This document shows, piece by piece, positions 32,591-45,400 of a stretch of 64,000 nucleotides of DNA. The number at the start of each line of letters is the position of its first letter. Position 1 is the stretch's first letter. The position numbers and the translations under genes were made by a program. Under the pieces are notes generated by a model, which was given only the letters and a program-made list of their open reading frames with translations, was not told the DNA's origin and did no database searches. The DNA is from Holothuria scabra (Eukaryota > Echinodermata > Holothuroidea > Aspidochirotida > Holothuriidae): positions 26,021,455 to 26,085,454 of the forward strand of contig CM074180.1 of assembly GCA_037179385.1 (NCBI GenBank), written 5' to 3'.

Positions 32591-34955
32591 CCCTAATTGT
32601 TCCTCTGGAAGTAAACATTTCATTTTGCCTAATGGCTCAGAGAGTCAAGAGGACTTTGGAAAAAACAATTATTCTTTGAAATGAATACAACTGTACCGCC
32701 TTACTTTGAATTATCTAGTATTCTGTGCACTGGTGTGAAAATATGGAAATTCTCTTTCAAATAAATGAACTGTTTTCCTTTGAGTATGGTTTGACAAATA
32801 ATACACAGTCAAATCTACTTAGACCATCAAAAATATTACAAGCGGTAGTAAGGACAGTTTCCTATTGGTAAATACAGGCCTTGAATTTTTTTCTAAGACA
32901 TGCGAGTGCAATCGCATGCCATCACTCACCTCAAATCATTGTGAGGGGAGTGAATATTTACACACTTAAATTAAGATGGGAACTCGTATAAATCTATTAA
33001 AGAGGAACTACCACACTCCTTACTTTCCTAAGAAGTGATTTATAGCACACCTGAAAAATCTTAAACTCATGGACTGTAAATAAACTGAAAGTAAAGAAAG
33101 GATATGTATTTTGCTGTTGTGAAGAAATTAATAAATCAAATCAAATCAAATTTGCATCAAAATAACAAATAATTTCAACTTCAATTGACTTTTTCTTTCT
33201 CAATCTATCTAACACTTTTTTACACACATCCAAAAGACCTTGAATTGTCAACAAACATAAAAGCATCAGAAAGACAGAAATATCCTCCCAGTTTTATTTT
33301 GAACAAATACTTTTAAGCGATTTTAACATTGAGAGACATTTTGAGGGACAATGTAACAAATGGGGTACAGAGGAATGATATAGACTATGAAATGAAGAGA
33401 ATTTTTAACAAACTATGAGCAAATTATATACAGAGGCATGTTCATATATTTGATGTGAGAATGTGAAAAAAGAAACTTCAAAATGTTTTGTAAAAAAATC
33501 ACATTTTGTGCATTTTGTTATATGTTACACCAGTCCCTAGTTTGTTTGCTGTTCAGTTCAAACAACAATAACAAACGGTGCATCTTTACCAGTTATACAT
33601 AACCCTGCAGTCCCCATGTATAACCCCAGAGCTATAAAGATGGTTTAATAGCAGACTGGAAATTTTACCCTTTTTAGTCTTGGCTGCCACCAAACAATTT
33701 AACCTCTCAAAAATCTTGGTTACCCTCAAACTAGGATCTGAAATGCCCCACTGTTTCGTCAGGTTTTATTTCCTAATTTTATTTTCGTACCATATGCTGT
33801 CAAATTAATTTGTCTGCTTTCTGGCAAAATGCACAGATACACCTCGGTACAGATGTTATCTTAAATAACAGCGGAGACAAGAAATCTAGGTAACCTGTCC
33901 TCAGCCAAACAGATGGTTTAAGTGATGACGTCAAACACTGAGCAGGGAAGTTTCCAAAGAAGCAAGGGGAATGAAAAGCCTAAGAGCAATAAGACTCAAG
34001 CTGTGCTGATTGAGGTACGTGGGTAGTTGGTGCGTAAATTAAGTTGTTTGGTGGAACATTTATAGCATTTCCCAAGCACAACTAAATCACCCACAAGTAT
34101 TCACAAGATGTTACCTACTCTTTCAATTCCAAAAGAGGAGCAAAAAAGGAAGGGGCCATCTCAAGGTAAAAAAGAGCTAATGTACAAAGAATTAAAAGTG
34201 AGTTGTATTGACTCACATAAAGTTTATACAAAGTCCACCAGACAATGATATTCTTCCACTGAAAGGCACCAGCATAGTCAGGCAATTGGCCATCAGGTCC
34301 AGTCTGGTACCCCGCTGGCAGCCATCATGGCCAGTGGGGAGCCACCAGAGATCTGCTGGAAACTGCAGAAGTACATGATGGGTTGGCAGTTTTAGACCAA
34401 TCGGCATCATGTCCATAAGTGAACCATAAGCAAGCTACCTGACGTTTCTGAGATGAACTGCCTAACTGGCCATTAACGGGCCATCAGCAGACTGACCAAA
34501 TTTTGCAAACAGGACAATATGATATTCTTTGGTCCATCACAAATACGTTAAGTCGATTCAAATTCCCAAATTCCTTTACAATCCTTTACTCTTTGGTATG
34601 AGTTAATCAAAGTCAAGTATTGTTAGATAAGCACACAGGTGAATGTACTCACAGGGAAACAAATCTACCCCCTGAAAGTGGAAATTACTTCCATTGGTCC
34701 CACTGATTATCTAGCTAATGTCAAGCACATACTTGTAATGACTATTACTGGATTAAAAATGTCCCCGGTCGTACCTTCACATGCACCACAGACCAATCAA
34801 AGTGATTTTATTGATGAAATTTATGCTCAGCAAAGAGCAGCAGTCACCAATTGTTAACATGGGAATATTCGTAAACATAAACAAAACTGGGGAAATGCAA
34901 CAAGCCTTTTAAATTTCTTTCCCCAAATCCCTACTAATGTTATTTACATGCTCAG
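32591..34955. other. Long non-coding stretch, nothing recognised
   Basis: AT-rich with short chance frames. The interval 34240-34500 is richer in GC (GGCCATCATGGCC-like words) and may be an old repeat with no partner in this window. Confidence 0.4.
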
Positions 34956-35182
34956 AAAATGCCCATAAGCCTTAAATCCCTAGAAGTCCTGCAAAACTCT
35001 GGAAAGTAATGGTCAGCAACTTGCATATTCTGTGGTTTAAGTCCAACAAGTTGTGTGATGATGACACAACTGGATGGAGCCGCTGGACTAAAGCCATAGG
35101 ATGTGAAAGTTACTGACCATCACTAAGACAACCTTCTTGAGCTGTGCAGGTCTACTAGGGATTGTAAGCTTATGGGCATTTT
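34956..35182. repeat. 227-bp long hairpin (foldback MITE)
   Basis: The two halves are inverted copies along most of their length. The outer AAAATGCCCATAAGC pairs with GCTTATGGGCATTTT, AATCCCTAG with CTAGGGATT, TAATGGTCAGCAACTT with AGTTACTGACCATCA, and GGTTTAAGTCCA with TGGACTAAAGCC, with a centre near AAGTTGTGTGATGATGACACAACT, itself palindromic. No target duplication is obvious. A transcript would fold into a miRNA-precursor-like rod. Confidence 0.75.
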
Positions 35183-35604
35183 AATCTCAAGTAAACATGC
35201 AACAAGGTTGGGCAAGGCCGCATTAGCCATATTATTTAGAACAAAGTCTGAAACAAACCTGGACTACCAGACCAATAAATATTGCTACAACTGAGAGCTC
35301 CTCCATGACAGCAACAGGGAACTCTTGAGACTTTTACTACAGTAGCAAAATTCAACCTTGAAAAACTTAAAATTATGCAGACACTCAGCTGATTCCAAAA
35401 TCATGTCAATTCCTAGCATCCCATGGCTGAATTATTGGTAAATGTCTTTCGCTCTTTTTTGAATACCAATGCCTGTTTGCTGTCAAGAATCACCACACAA
35501 TGAGTAGATCATTGAACTACCACCAAACATTGGAAAAAAAATTATGCAGTGCATCCTCCTAAGTCTGCAAGATCAATTAGACAATGCAGTCACCCCAATT
35601 TTAA
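35183..35604. other. Non-coding stretch, nothing recognised
   Basis: AT-rich, no feature seen. Confidence 0.4.
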
Positions 35605-35608
35605 TTAA

Positions 35609-35938
35609 AGCGGCTCATTGTGTTGGTTCATGAAATTTAACAATTTTTTCCAAACGTGTTTAATTTTCTTCACAAACTAATGACAAATGGTAAAACTTAG
35701 ACAACCTCCATATCCTACATACAAATGTCACTGTTTTAAGAGTAAAGAATACTCAAAGGTTTAATTCAGTTTTCAAAATTTTGTGACCAGACACTTTTCA
35801 AATTATGCACAAAATTGTAGCAAGCCAGGACACCACAAAATTCAAAATTTTAACTTTTTTCTGTAACGATTGGATATGAAAGTTGAGCTATTATGCTAAC
35901 TGTAAGTACTGTTATGTGCTAGTGACCCTTTAACATGC
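35609..35938 (+). mobile_element. TTAA-flanked MITE family T1, copy 1
   Basis: Flanked by TTAA (35605-35608 and 35939-35942). Starts AGCGGCTCATTGTGTTGG and ends GTGCTAGTGACCCT. The interior segments CATGAAATTTAACAA, GACCAGACACTTTTCAAATT and CCACAAAATTCAAAATTT recur in opposite orientation at 40539-40859. A TTAA target fits piggyBac or Kolobok groups. No coding capacity. Confidence 0.65.
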
Positions 35939-35942
35939 TCAT

Positions 35943-38900
35943 TACTAAGTTATTGATACTAAGTCACTGTGCCTCTTTAATGCAGTGGACTATCCTATTT
36001 CAACAATGGTTCTTGAGAATCATGTGATAATATTTTTCTTACTCAATTATGATACATGAGAATTGATTTATCCTCAAATACTGCAATATTTGTGTCCTAA
36101 ACATCATGAAGTGACTTGGAAAAAAAAATTGAATTTTTGCTTTTGTTTTGAAACAAGTCTGGTATGACTGTTTTTACTTTTGCAAGGCCATGTAAAGCGC
36201 CATCAACCAAAGATTTCTCTGAACAATGAGCTACAGCTTTAGATCTCCCATTGAATGTCCTCAAATGTATCTTTTAGTGTTAACAAGCACTGTTGCATAC
36301 CACAGATAAAACGAAGTTTAGACTTAGCTTTAAACCAACCAAAAACTTGACATTAAAAGTCTTGAATAAATTAAATAATATACTCTTTTAGGTCAATTCA
36401 ACCTTGCCCTTTTAAAAATAATCAACAAAAATCTCTTTGCTTGATTTTGAATTGTTTATGATGACAGCTTTCAAAGATCACAAGTTGTGTAGTGTAATGC
36501 GCTTTTCTATCCCCCAAATTACATCTTCTTTTGACACTCTTACTTCAGCAGTCACTTCACTGGAGTCACATTGTCCTATCCTACACTTGTTAGTGCATGT
36601 GCATTCAAAGATAAAACGTGATCCCAACTGTACCGCTCTGAAGAGCTATCATAAATGAGATTGATTTTCAAGCCAAAATAGCTCCCACGGGAATGAGCTT
36701 CGAAATGGTACACCATCAAAATTTTGCTAGCTAGAATTATTGGCCACATTGGTGTGGACAGAATAAACAAAATAGGGATGCTTAACTTATATAACATGAA
36801 ATGGCCAAGCAATAAGTCTGTCGCCTTTGCGGAACATGACACACACCAAGACAGATAGGGAAGGCTGATCTTGAAGTTTCCACTGACAATGACAAAGTAT
36901 TTTAATTCATCCAGGTGTTTGTTCTTCCTTAAACACCAATACCTGAAAAAAGAATAAGTCATGGAACTTTCCATTATTCATTTGGTGTGCCGCTCGAGCA
37001 AGTGAAGCAGATCGAAATGGCTACAACATGCAAGGTCATGCTGACCTTTCTGCAGGATGGGCACGTGTCGAGTTTGGGTGTTTGTAAAGTCATGAGTGGG
37101 AAAGTACAAGATACCACTGCACATCTTCATCACAGCAAATCTCTACTGTGCAATCGAGTGTGACACTAAAAAATCTGCCTGTCATTCACATTTTATTGAA
37201 AGTAGAATGTTGTTCTTTTTGAGAGTTTTCAGGCAGTTTACTTTCAGTTCAGAAGCTAGCACTTGAGTTCAAATATTGTTTAAAAAAATATTCAATGCTT
37301 CATTTCAAGGGAAGGCAAAAGCAAAATCAGGAAATCTGCTTCTTTAGAATATTTAACCTTATGGTATTCCCATCACTGCACAGACTCTTTGCATCATTCC
37401 AAGTTTTTATACATTTAAAGATGACAAACCACAATTTGAACTAGGATTTGTTTAAATATATCCACCAATCAAACCGTGACTTGAATGTGTTCTTCACATA
37501 AAAGATCAATATAGAAGTTGCAGAGCAAATTGAGTTGTCCTAACAGATTTGTGGGCCTCTCTCTTGCTGAGGGTGTGAAAGTCAAAAATGGAAGTAAGTA
37601 AAAAAGTGCAGGGCAAAGACCTCATTCAAAGAGTTTTTCCTCCGCTCAAATTTGGCGGCATCCCTAGATGAGAAAAATGACAGACTGACACCTTTGGAAG
37701 ACTGTGGTACTTTCTTCCATAAATAGGTTAATTCAGGACCTATTTTCTTAAAACGGGCAACTAAAACATCTTCTCACCTTGATGTACAGCTTCCCCCATT
37801 GCTGACCATCCGTTATTCTACTTGTGGATGACCTTTTAGAAGAGCATGTACAAGCAGGGTCATGAGGACAAGTTCATTTAAGGTTTTTAGTAAGTCAATA
37901 AATTGGTATGTTATATGACATGCCATGATGTCAATTAAGTTCAATAAATTTCAAAATAGTTGCAAATTGCACAAGAAACAGTAAAGAAAAAAAGCAATGT
38001 GTTGTTGCTATAGAGTGGCTTGAGGAGACTATACAATCCCCAACAAAAATGAGGGTTAATATTGCCCAATTGTAGCAACATTTTGAACAGATTCATTGGT
38101 CTTCCAAAATCCACTCTCCCTAAATCAATACTGTCCTGGACAACATGTACTCCAAATTTTGAGAATTTTGACAAAGAAAGGGGAAACAAAGAATGGTCCC
38201 ATGTATTTTTTTGTCCAGGATTGTAGGCCCATTACACGACTCTCTAAATGCTCCTTTTGAAATTACTTCACAGACTGACATTTCATAGATCATTTTTAGT
38301 TCATTCCCCAAAGGCAGTTATTAATCCAGAGTGAACACTTAATGTGAAAGAAGCAAATGGCTTTATGATTTACATGTCCAAACCCAGTGGCTTTTCAACA
38401 TGATCTAATCTGGTTTCTCAAGACAGAGTATTCAATAGACTGCCCTTCCATGAAAACAATTATTTTAAATCAAACCTTGAGCCCCCTTCTCCCCCATCCA
38501 CACTTACTGTTGACTTTGTAAAAAATGATGTTCTTCACTAACACAACAGCTGTGTATTAATGTAAGTTAGGGCTACTTCAACTCTAGTTGGCTAAACCTG
38601 AAAGTAATAAGATCTTTAAACAAATGTAACAACCCATACTGAACTTATACTACTAATTCATCTTGCATAGATGACCTTTTACTACTGACCACTGACCATC
38701 CCATTGTCCAGAAATTTTCAAGTCAGAGTTTGCACTCAGCTGCTACAGTATGACACAATTTTGATTCAATGGCTTGTCAGTTTGATGCACCAATGTTTGT
38801 GGGGGGAAAAAAACGAAAAAGAGGGTTCAATTTTTTCTTGCATTTGATGTGTATACAGTTTCACAAAACTGAAATTTTCAATTAGTCAAATTTTCTCATA

Positions 38901-40534
38901 CTGGGTGTATTGACATAGTATACTTTCTTAGAGGAAACAGTGAGGACTTCAACAATGGTGAACCTACTGCCTTTATGGGTGATGGTGTAGGGATAAAATC
39001 CACAGACACAAAACTAGAAAAGGGTCGTGGTAACTTATAGATTAAATTAGGTTAGAGGTTGAGGCATGAAACTCAAAAGAAACCAAACCTATACACAAAA
39101 CAGTTATAAAAATTAGTTTTAGTGGGATTCAAAATTGATCAATAAAAGATTTTTCTGAGATAACTTCCTTTTCTAGTAAATGATTTATAGGAACAGGTGG
39201 CAAGCAAACCAATTAATACAGATCCCAATAAATCAATTAGAAGGTTACACTCAGATACCAGAGATAATTTTTTAAATACGCCCTTTCTTTTCTCACGTTA
39301 CATAAAAAGTGACCCGAGTACACAACCTTGGACACATGGCACATTACTGGCCACTCCAAAAAACAAAAAATGGGGAAACTGAAGGCATCTGGCAGGGATT
39401 GGCAGTCGTCTTTTGAGTAAAATTGTCCCAGGTCCTTCAGTACAGCCACTTAGGGATGATGTTAGAAATCTACACAATATTAGGGCTCTTTCAAGTATCC
39501 ATCTGTCTACTGCTTCTGGAAACCCTAGCAACATGAGTCATAAATGACAAACTTCAAAATCTTTCCTCTCCCGAAGGAAAATTGACAGTTTACCTTCTAC
39601 AGTCTAAATAGTTTCGAAAATTTTATTCTTAGAGTACATTCACCCTTTTTTATTGGCACTTTTATTTTCTGCCATCCAGCAAAAATAGTGAGATGATTTA
39701 AGCTTGATTGGGTTGTTTGGAACATTACTGTATCATAGGTAGCACAAGACTAAAATGAAAATTGTAGTGCAGGCACATGCCAGTAAAATGTTACATGTGT
39801 AGTTGATTACTTGCAGTAGTAGCAGAATTCCTGTAGAAAATCCAAAGAAGTGTTGAACAGTTAGAAAGTGTAATTCATAGTGTGGAATATATTCACTTGG
39901 TATTGGGGCATTAAAAGCACAAAACTTTGAAAACACCAGAAAATTTCATAGCGTACTACTGTATTGCAAATTGTTTCTTCAACAACAAGTTAATATAATC
40001 GTTTTACAGTCACTGACCTGGTACAAAGTAGTGAAAAGGGGTGCCCCCACAGACTTCCTACACTTGGACTGAGCATACTACACTGTATATTGTCGCTACA
40101 GTGCATATGAGGAAAGCACACCAAGATGGCCATCTGCTATGGTTTTGTGTAATACTGTGGACTTGCTCAAGTCAATTCCCAGATTTTGTAAGAATGTTGA
40201 AATATTTTTGAAATTTGGCAAGGTAAGGTCAAAATCACTAAACTTATGGCAGGAATGTGATATTCTTTCCCATTCAAGTTTAAGTCTTGTTTAAAATATA
40301 ACAGAGTCGTCGTTAAATCAGACAATCTATAGCTTCACGGTGGCAATCTTGGTGCGCTTCTTTTGTTCCAGGCGGTAGCTACACTCTAGGATAGGACGTA
40401 CATGTTACATGCTGTGTCCATGTATATAAGTCCGTGGGTGCCCCCCAGAGACACACTCAACAACTGTAACTCTGATTCATCCTAATTGCAGTGATATCTA
40501 ATCTCAGGAGGTCATTTTCACTTGTGTAACAATA
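35943..40534. other. Long non-coding stretch, nothing recognised
   Basis: About 4.6 kb. It includes a 132-codon minus frame at 36576-36974, the longest unexplained frame outside the 5 kb element. Its composition (F, L, Y, S rich) and lack of conserved motifs or splice context make a gene unlikely. Confidence 0.4.
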
Positions 40535-40538
40535 TTAA

Positions 40539-40859
40539 AGGGGATCATAGATTTGATATCTATAACCTAATGAAAGTGTATACGGGTACTACCTTATAAG
40601 CATGAAAATGCTTACAATTAACATGGTTAGTCAAGTTTCATATCCAAAAATTAATACAGAAAAAGTTTAAATTTTGAATTTTGTGGTGTCATGACTTGTT
40701 TTGTGCATAATTTAACAGTGTCTGGTCACATATTTGTCCATAAAATATGCAGGATATGGGGATTGTTTCAGTCTGACCATTTATCGTTGGTATGCGAAGA
40801 AACCTCAACAGCTTTGGGAAAAATTTGTTGAATTTCATGAACCAACTCAATGAGCGACT
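40539..40859 (-). mobile_element. TTAA-flanked MITE family T1, copy 2 (inverted)
   Basis: Flanked by TTAA (40535-40538 and 40860-40863). On the minus strand it begins AGTCGCTCATTGAGTTGG and includes CATGAAATTCAACAA, CAGACACTG and CACCACAAAATTCAAAATTT, matching copy 1 in order. Confidence 0.65.
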
Positions 40860-40863
40860 TTAA

Positions 40864-42216
40864 TGTCTGCAAAAGGAATGAAAGATTCAATGTTGTGCTT
40901 TTTCTATTGGTACATAAAATGTTTTCTCTCAACACTTACAGAAATAGTGACTTGATGATTAAAGTGTACTGCAAGTCAAAAAAATTCAAAAATATTAAAC
41001 AACATTAAAAATGAATTCTAACATTCCATCTTCCCATCTTCCATCTTCATAAGACAATCTTGAGCCAAGATACAAAACGTTGAAGTTTATTCACTCAAAT
41101 AAAAATGGTATATTATAAATTATAATAATTTGTGATGTCATTTTTGCACTACCCAAATTACATTTTTTGTATTTCCTTGTTTTTCTTTAAGTTACTGCAC
41201 CTTGTACCAAGGTGTGATAGCAATCTTAGTCTCATGGGTGTTGTAATTTATTAAGTCCCCTCTGTGAAACATGCCATGCAGGAAGGACGTAAATCATTTT
41301 TGATTTTAAAAGGAAACAAAGCAGGTAATGTGAGCTGTACAACAAGTCTGTCTCAAATTATTTTGCAATGAACTAATTTGTTTTAAGTCAATAACTTTCA
41401 AAATTTTAAAGATCTTGGCTCAAGAGTGTCCTATGAAGGATTTGGAAGTTAGAATTCATGTTACATGATGTTTAACATATATTTTATATTTTTGGATTTG
41501 TTGACTTGTAAAGTTTTTGAAACTGAATGTCAACTTTAGGATCTTTCTAAATTGTTGTCGACAGTGCAATAACATCATTTAAAACCTGGCATACCACTTG
41601 TTTCTAATACGATCAGAACTGCAGGTAGACCGATGAGGTAGCAGTTTAAAAAAAAAAAGCATTCATAAAAATAAAAACTGAAGATAAAAATTTGGCAATG
41701 AAGGAGTTCAATTGCATCATCCATTTTTTTTTTTATTTCTGAACTTCAAAAAGGTTGGGAAGGTAAAAGAGCTAATAAGGCAAGAGTGCAGAACATGCAT
41801 AAATAGTAAAAATAGAGGAAAATAGGGTAGTTCTTGGAAAACCTTTTCAACCTACAAAACTCCATGTGTAATGGGTGAATAACACAGATTCCATTTAGAA
41901 CAGAGACTGTATTTCTGTACATAAGATAAATTAAAACAGGGATGAAAAGTAACTTGATATGAATTTTTTCAACAAGGTTTCTTTAAACATTTCTAAAACT
42001 TAAAAAACTCAAAAACTGTACCTGTACATGGACTTTTTGTACTTAAACAGGTCAACTTGTTCGATATTTTCACCTCTTATAAAAAAAAGTAGCATCACTT
42101 TATACAGGTTTGAAGAATCCAATGTAGGTAGCATCATACAAAAAAAGGTGACAAGTAATTTGCCCATAAGTGAACCCACGTATTTTTTATCTACTAGCTT
42201 GCTTCTTCACAATATT
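40864..42216. other. Non-coding stretch, nothing recognised
   Basis: AT-rich with A- and T-runs; a doubled CTTCCATCTTCCCATCTTCC word near 41025-41050. No gene or known repeat seen. Confidence 0.4.
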
Positions 42217-42400
42217 TGAGACCGCGTGCTTGGTCTAACGGTAAGAGCATCCGCCTCTCATGCGGAAGGCCCGGGTTCGCTTCCCAGGTCGAGTCATACC
42301 AAAGACTCTAAAAAAGGGACCCACTGCCGTTGTGCGTGATGCTCCGCATAAGCAATGGAGTAGGGAAAACAAGCCAGTGAGCCACAACTGGAAAATCTTA
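42217..42400 (+). mobile_element. tRNA-derived SINE with well-preserved tRNA head
   Basis: The head has an A-box-like TTGGTCTAACGGTAAGAGC, an anticodon-arm-like CCGCCTCTCATGCGG and a B-box GGGTTCGCTTCCC. The acceptor arms do not pair well, so it is not a working tRNA gene. The family body follows (ACCAAAGACTCTAAAAAAGG, GCCGTTGTGCGTGATGCTCC, GGAAAACAAGCCAGTGAGCC). The element stops after CACAACTGGAAAA, so the usual tail is missing. Confidence 0.8.
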
Positions 42401-45400
42401 AATAGCCCAGTGTGAACCCATGGTACCTGAACCCAAAATTTGGGGGAGAAAAAACTTTTTCCAAATCATTTTGAATGTAGGAGAGAACATCTACAAAAAT
42501 TAAAATCTGTACTCTGTTGGCTTATCATGCGCATTTTTTTGTTAATGTTCTGACTTGTACAACTTCATTTCAGATTCCTTAAGTTTCACCATTAACAAAG
42601 TTTAGATGAGCTTGCTAGAAACATAACACTTCCTGTATGTTCCTGATCAGAGTGTTTATATCTTTGCCTGCTTTCATAAAATCTCTCTGACTAAAAACTG
42701 TTTCCTTCATCAAATCTTGTCAGACTAAGTGGCAATTAACTGTAAATGATGCTTCTGGTAAATATCAATTTCTTTGGCACCTTTTTAATTCTTTTTCTTA
42801 ATGAGCTTTTCTCTGATTTCATCTTGTGGAGATGAAAGTTCTGGATACAATAGTTTCCTTGTCAGAAAAATAAAGCAAGACACCTTTGAGCTGTTTTGGA
42901 TATGAGTTGAACTAAAGAAACAAGTAAATTTTTGAATAATATTGATTCCATCAATTTCAATAAGGCATATTTGTCATGGAAATGATGACGCTATTTGTTT
43001 GAACTTAATGCTCAGGGTTATTATTCCAACGGAGACCTTTTCTATAAAATGTGCAATAAAGAAGGAATCAAGGTACACATTCAGTTAATGTATTTTAAAT
43101 TGAAGTACTTTTATGGTAACACCTCACTTCAGACCAAACATCAAATCACTTTTTCTCTCAGAATGAGATATCTGAAAAAGCACACTTGAGAACACAGTAA
43201 CAAATATCCTTCAACAAATCATGTGAAATGGAACCCCAAAAGCTCCTGCAAGTACTGAATTTTTTTTCCTCTAAACTTGATTTCTTTCAATTAATATGCT
43301 GAAAAGAATTAAGGAGATAATCTACTCCAATAAGTTTCATTGAGATTCTTTGAAGTCACTTCAATGAGAATGACACATGGTGCTTCTAACACTCTCGTTC
43401 TTTTTCTACCACTGCATTGAAATCCTACAAGGAATGACGTCATTCTGGAATCCCTCATCGGTCTGTTTGATACCCAAGCCTCATCAAGCACATGCACGCA
43501 TCAGCAACTCAACATTGCAGTGTGCTGGTATTGTTCCTAATCAAGTTAGTGAATTTAACCACAAGTGATCAATTTCCAGAAATATTCTGATGAAGAGAGA
43601 GCAGTGACGGTATAAAAGCTTCCTCTTTGTCTTTCCACGGACGTCACAATTCAGTCAGGGTAACTTTATCTGCATAATCTTCTCGTCCTTTCCTGGTGTT
43701 GTGTACCACATAATAATGAAGGGATTGCAAGTATCCCATTTTTTTACCCAAGAATAAATTCAGGTGCACAACGAAGCCAAAATGGGACTCAACTTAAAAA
43801 ATTAATCATCCTTTTTGTCTTACATTCTGCAACGTACAAAAATGCTAAACCACACAACCAACCCCCCTCCCCTCCCCCTCTTTTAAAACAAGCAGCACCC
43901 TGTCATGTTCAAAAAGACATTTACATAGCTAGATGGATGCTCACTTGCACTTGCATACTAATGATGATGTCTATCACAAGCTTTCTAAAAAGCAACAAAT
44001 TACATTCATCAGCATGATAATTTGCCAAAACATTTCAGGACATAAAATTATACATGTGTGAGTACTACTTCCGATAAATAAAGGTTTAGTTTACCTTTGC
44101 AAAAGCCCTATATTTCTGTTATGGTTCAAAAAATGTATTTCACATTACATAAACCTCTGGTGATCTCACAATCTTTTGTTTCACAGAAAAACCATTGTTA
44201 CAGTCAAAGATCAAATATAATAATCATGACAGAATTCAACAATGCCATCACTTTTCACTTTAAAAAGTGATTGACTTCACAAAGGTACGAGATGACATTT
44301 TGAGTAGTGTTTACTTACATGATATCACCGACTACTTTTCAAAAATGGATGAAAACTGTCACTTTTAACTCAGTAGGTTTTCAGTGGAGGACTTTATTTC
44401 AGAATGACAAAATGTCTAATCCATGCTTGGAAATATCAACTGTAAATTTATGGCTTGGTCAATTGACTTTTACGACTGATCTTGTGTTTAGCGCTTTAAG
44501 CTTGAGGGTCTTAAAATGAAACTTTGTAATGGATGATATTGGGCAACCTGGACACCAAACACTACATCTCCTGAAATGTGATGGATCCCCTAGATAAATT
44601 TACTCCCACTCTTTTTAATGCCAAGAGGTTTGATCAAGATCGATCAAAATACCAGCAAAATATTTCATAGAAAGGCTATAAACTAGCTAAAAAAAGCTAC
44701 ACCACATTTTTTTTTTTCCAGTGGAACATTTAAGCTGGCTTTGCAAAGTAACAATCTTAAAACATCCCTGGGCACAAACAGAGTCTGTTAAGTTTGGAAC
44801 CCAACCAATAATCAATTCTTTGAGAAAGCTTATGCAGTAGACTCAAGTATTTATCTGAGGCCAACGTCTCTGTCAAGATGAAGATCTCTATAAAAGGTCT
44901 CACTGCTCACTGATGATAACTTGTATATCCCGCCAGTCAATTTCGCTTTCAGCTTTTAGTGTTTTTTTGTAGCAAATACATTTCTCCTGTGCTTCTTTTT
45001 TGTTTCATTGTACCAAAGCAAAAATAAAAAAAAAAAAACAGTGGCACTGCTGTCAGAATTTGGATAAAATGCTCAACAACAAGAATATATGAATTAGTTG
45101 AAGTTATCTACTGAATGTAAGAAAAATAACTTTACCTTCTCTATTCATAATTGAGAGTGTTCATTAAAGGGTATAGTTACAAAAGCATAAAAATGAAAAC
45201 TATGGTTTCCAAAGGTACTTTTTCAAGAATGGCACATCATAATTTTCCAGCTTAGCAGCCACTTACCTGACTTTCATATGCACTTTAAGTGAAAAGTCTG
45301 TCACCATCCATCTGTAATGTTATTCTTAATTTTCACTTAGTAGACCCTCACTGGGTCCCTTTAATTTCAACTTTGTCCACACAAACATGCAAATTTTTCA

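Noticed and set aside
36576..36974. 132-codon minus-strand frame as a gene
   Set aside because: No domain, no conserved motif, low-complexity hydrophobic/serine composition, no splice or promoter context. Likely a chance ORF.
42221..42296. A tRNA gene
   Set aside because: A and B boxes and an anticodon-like arm are present, but the acceptor arms do not pair, and the sequence continues into the SINE body shared with other copies. It is a SINE head.
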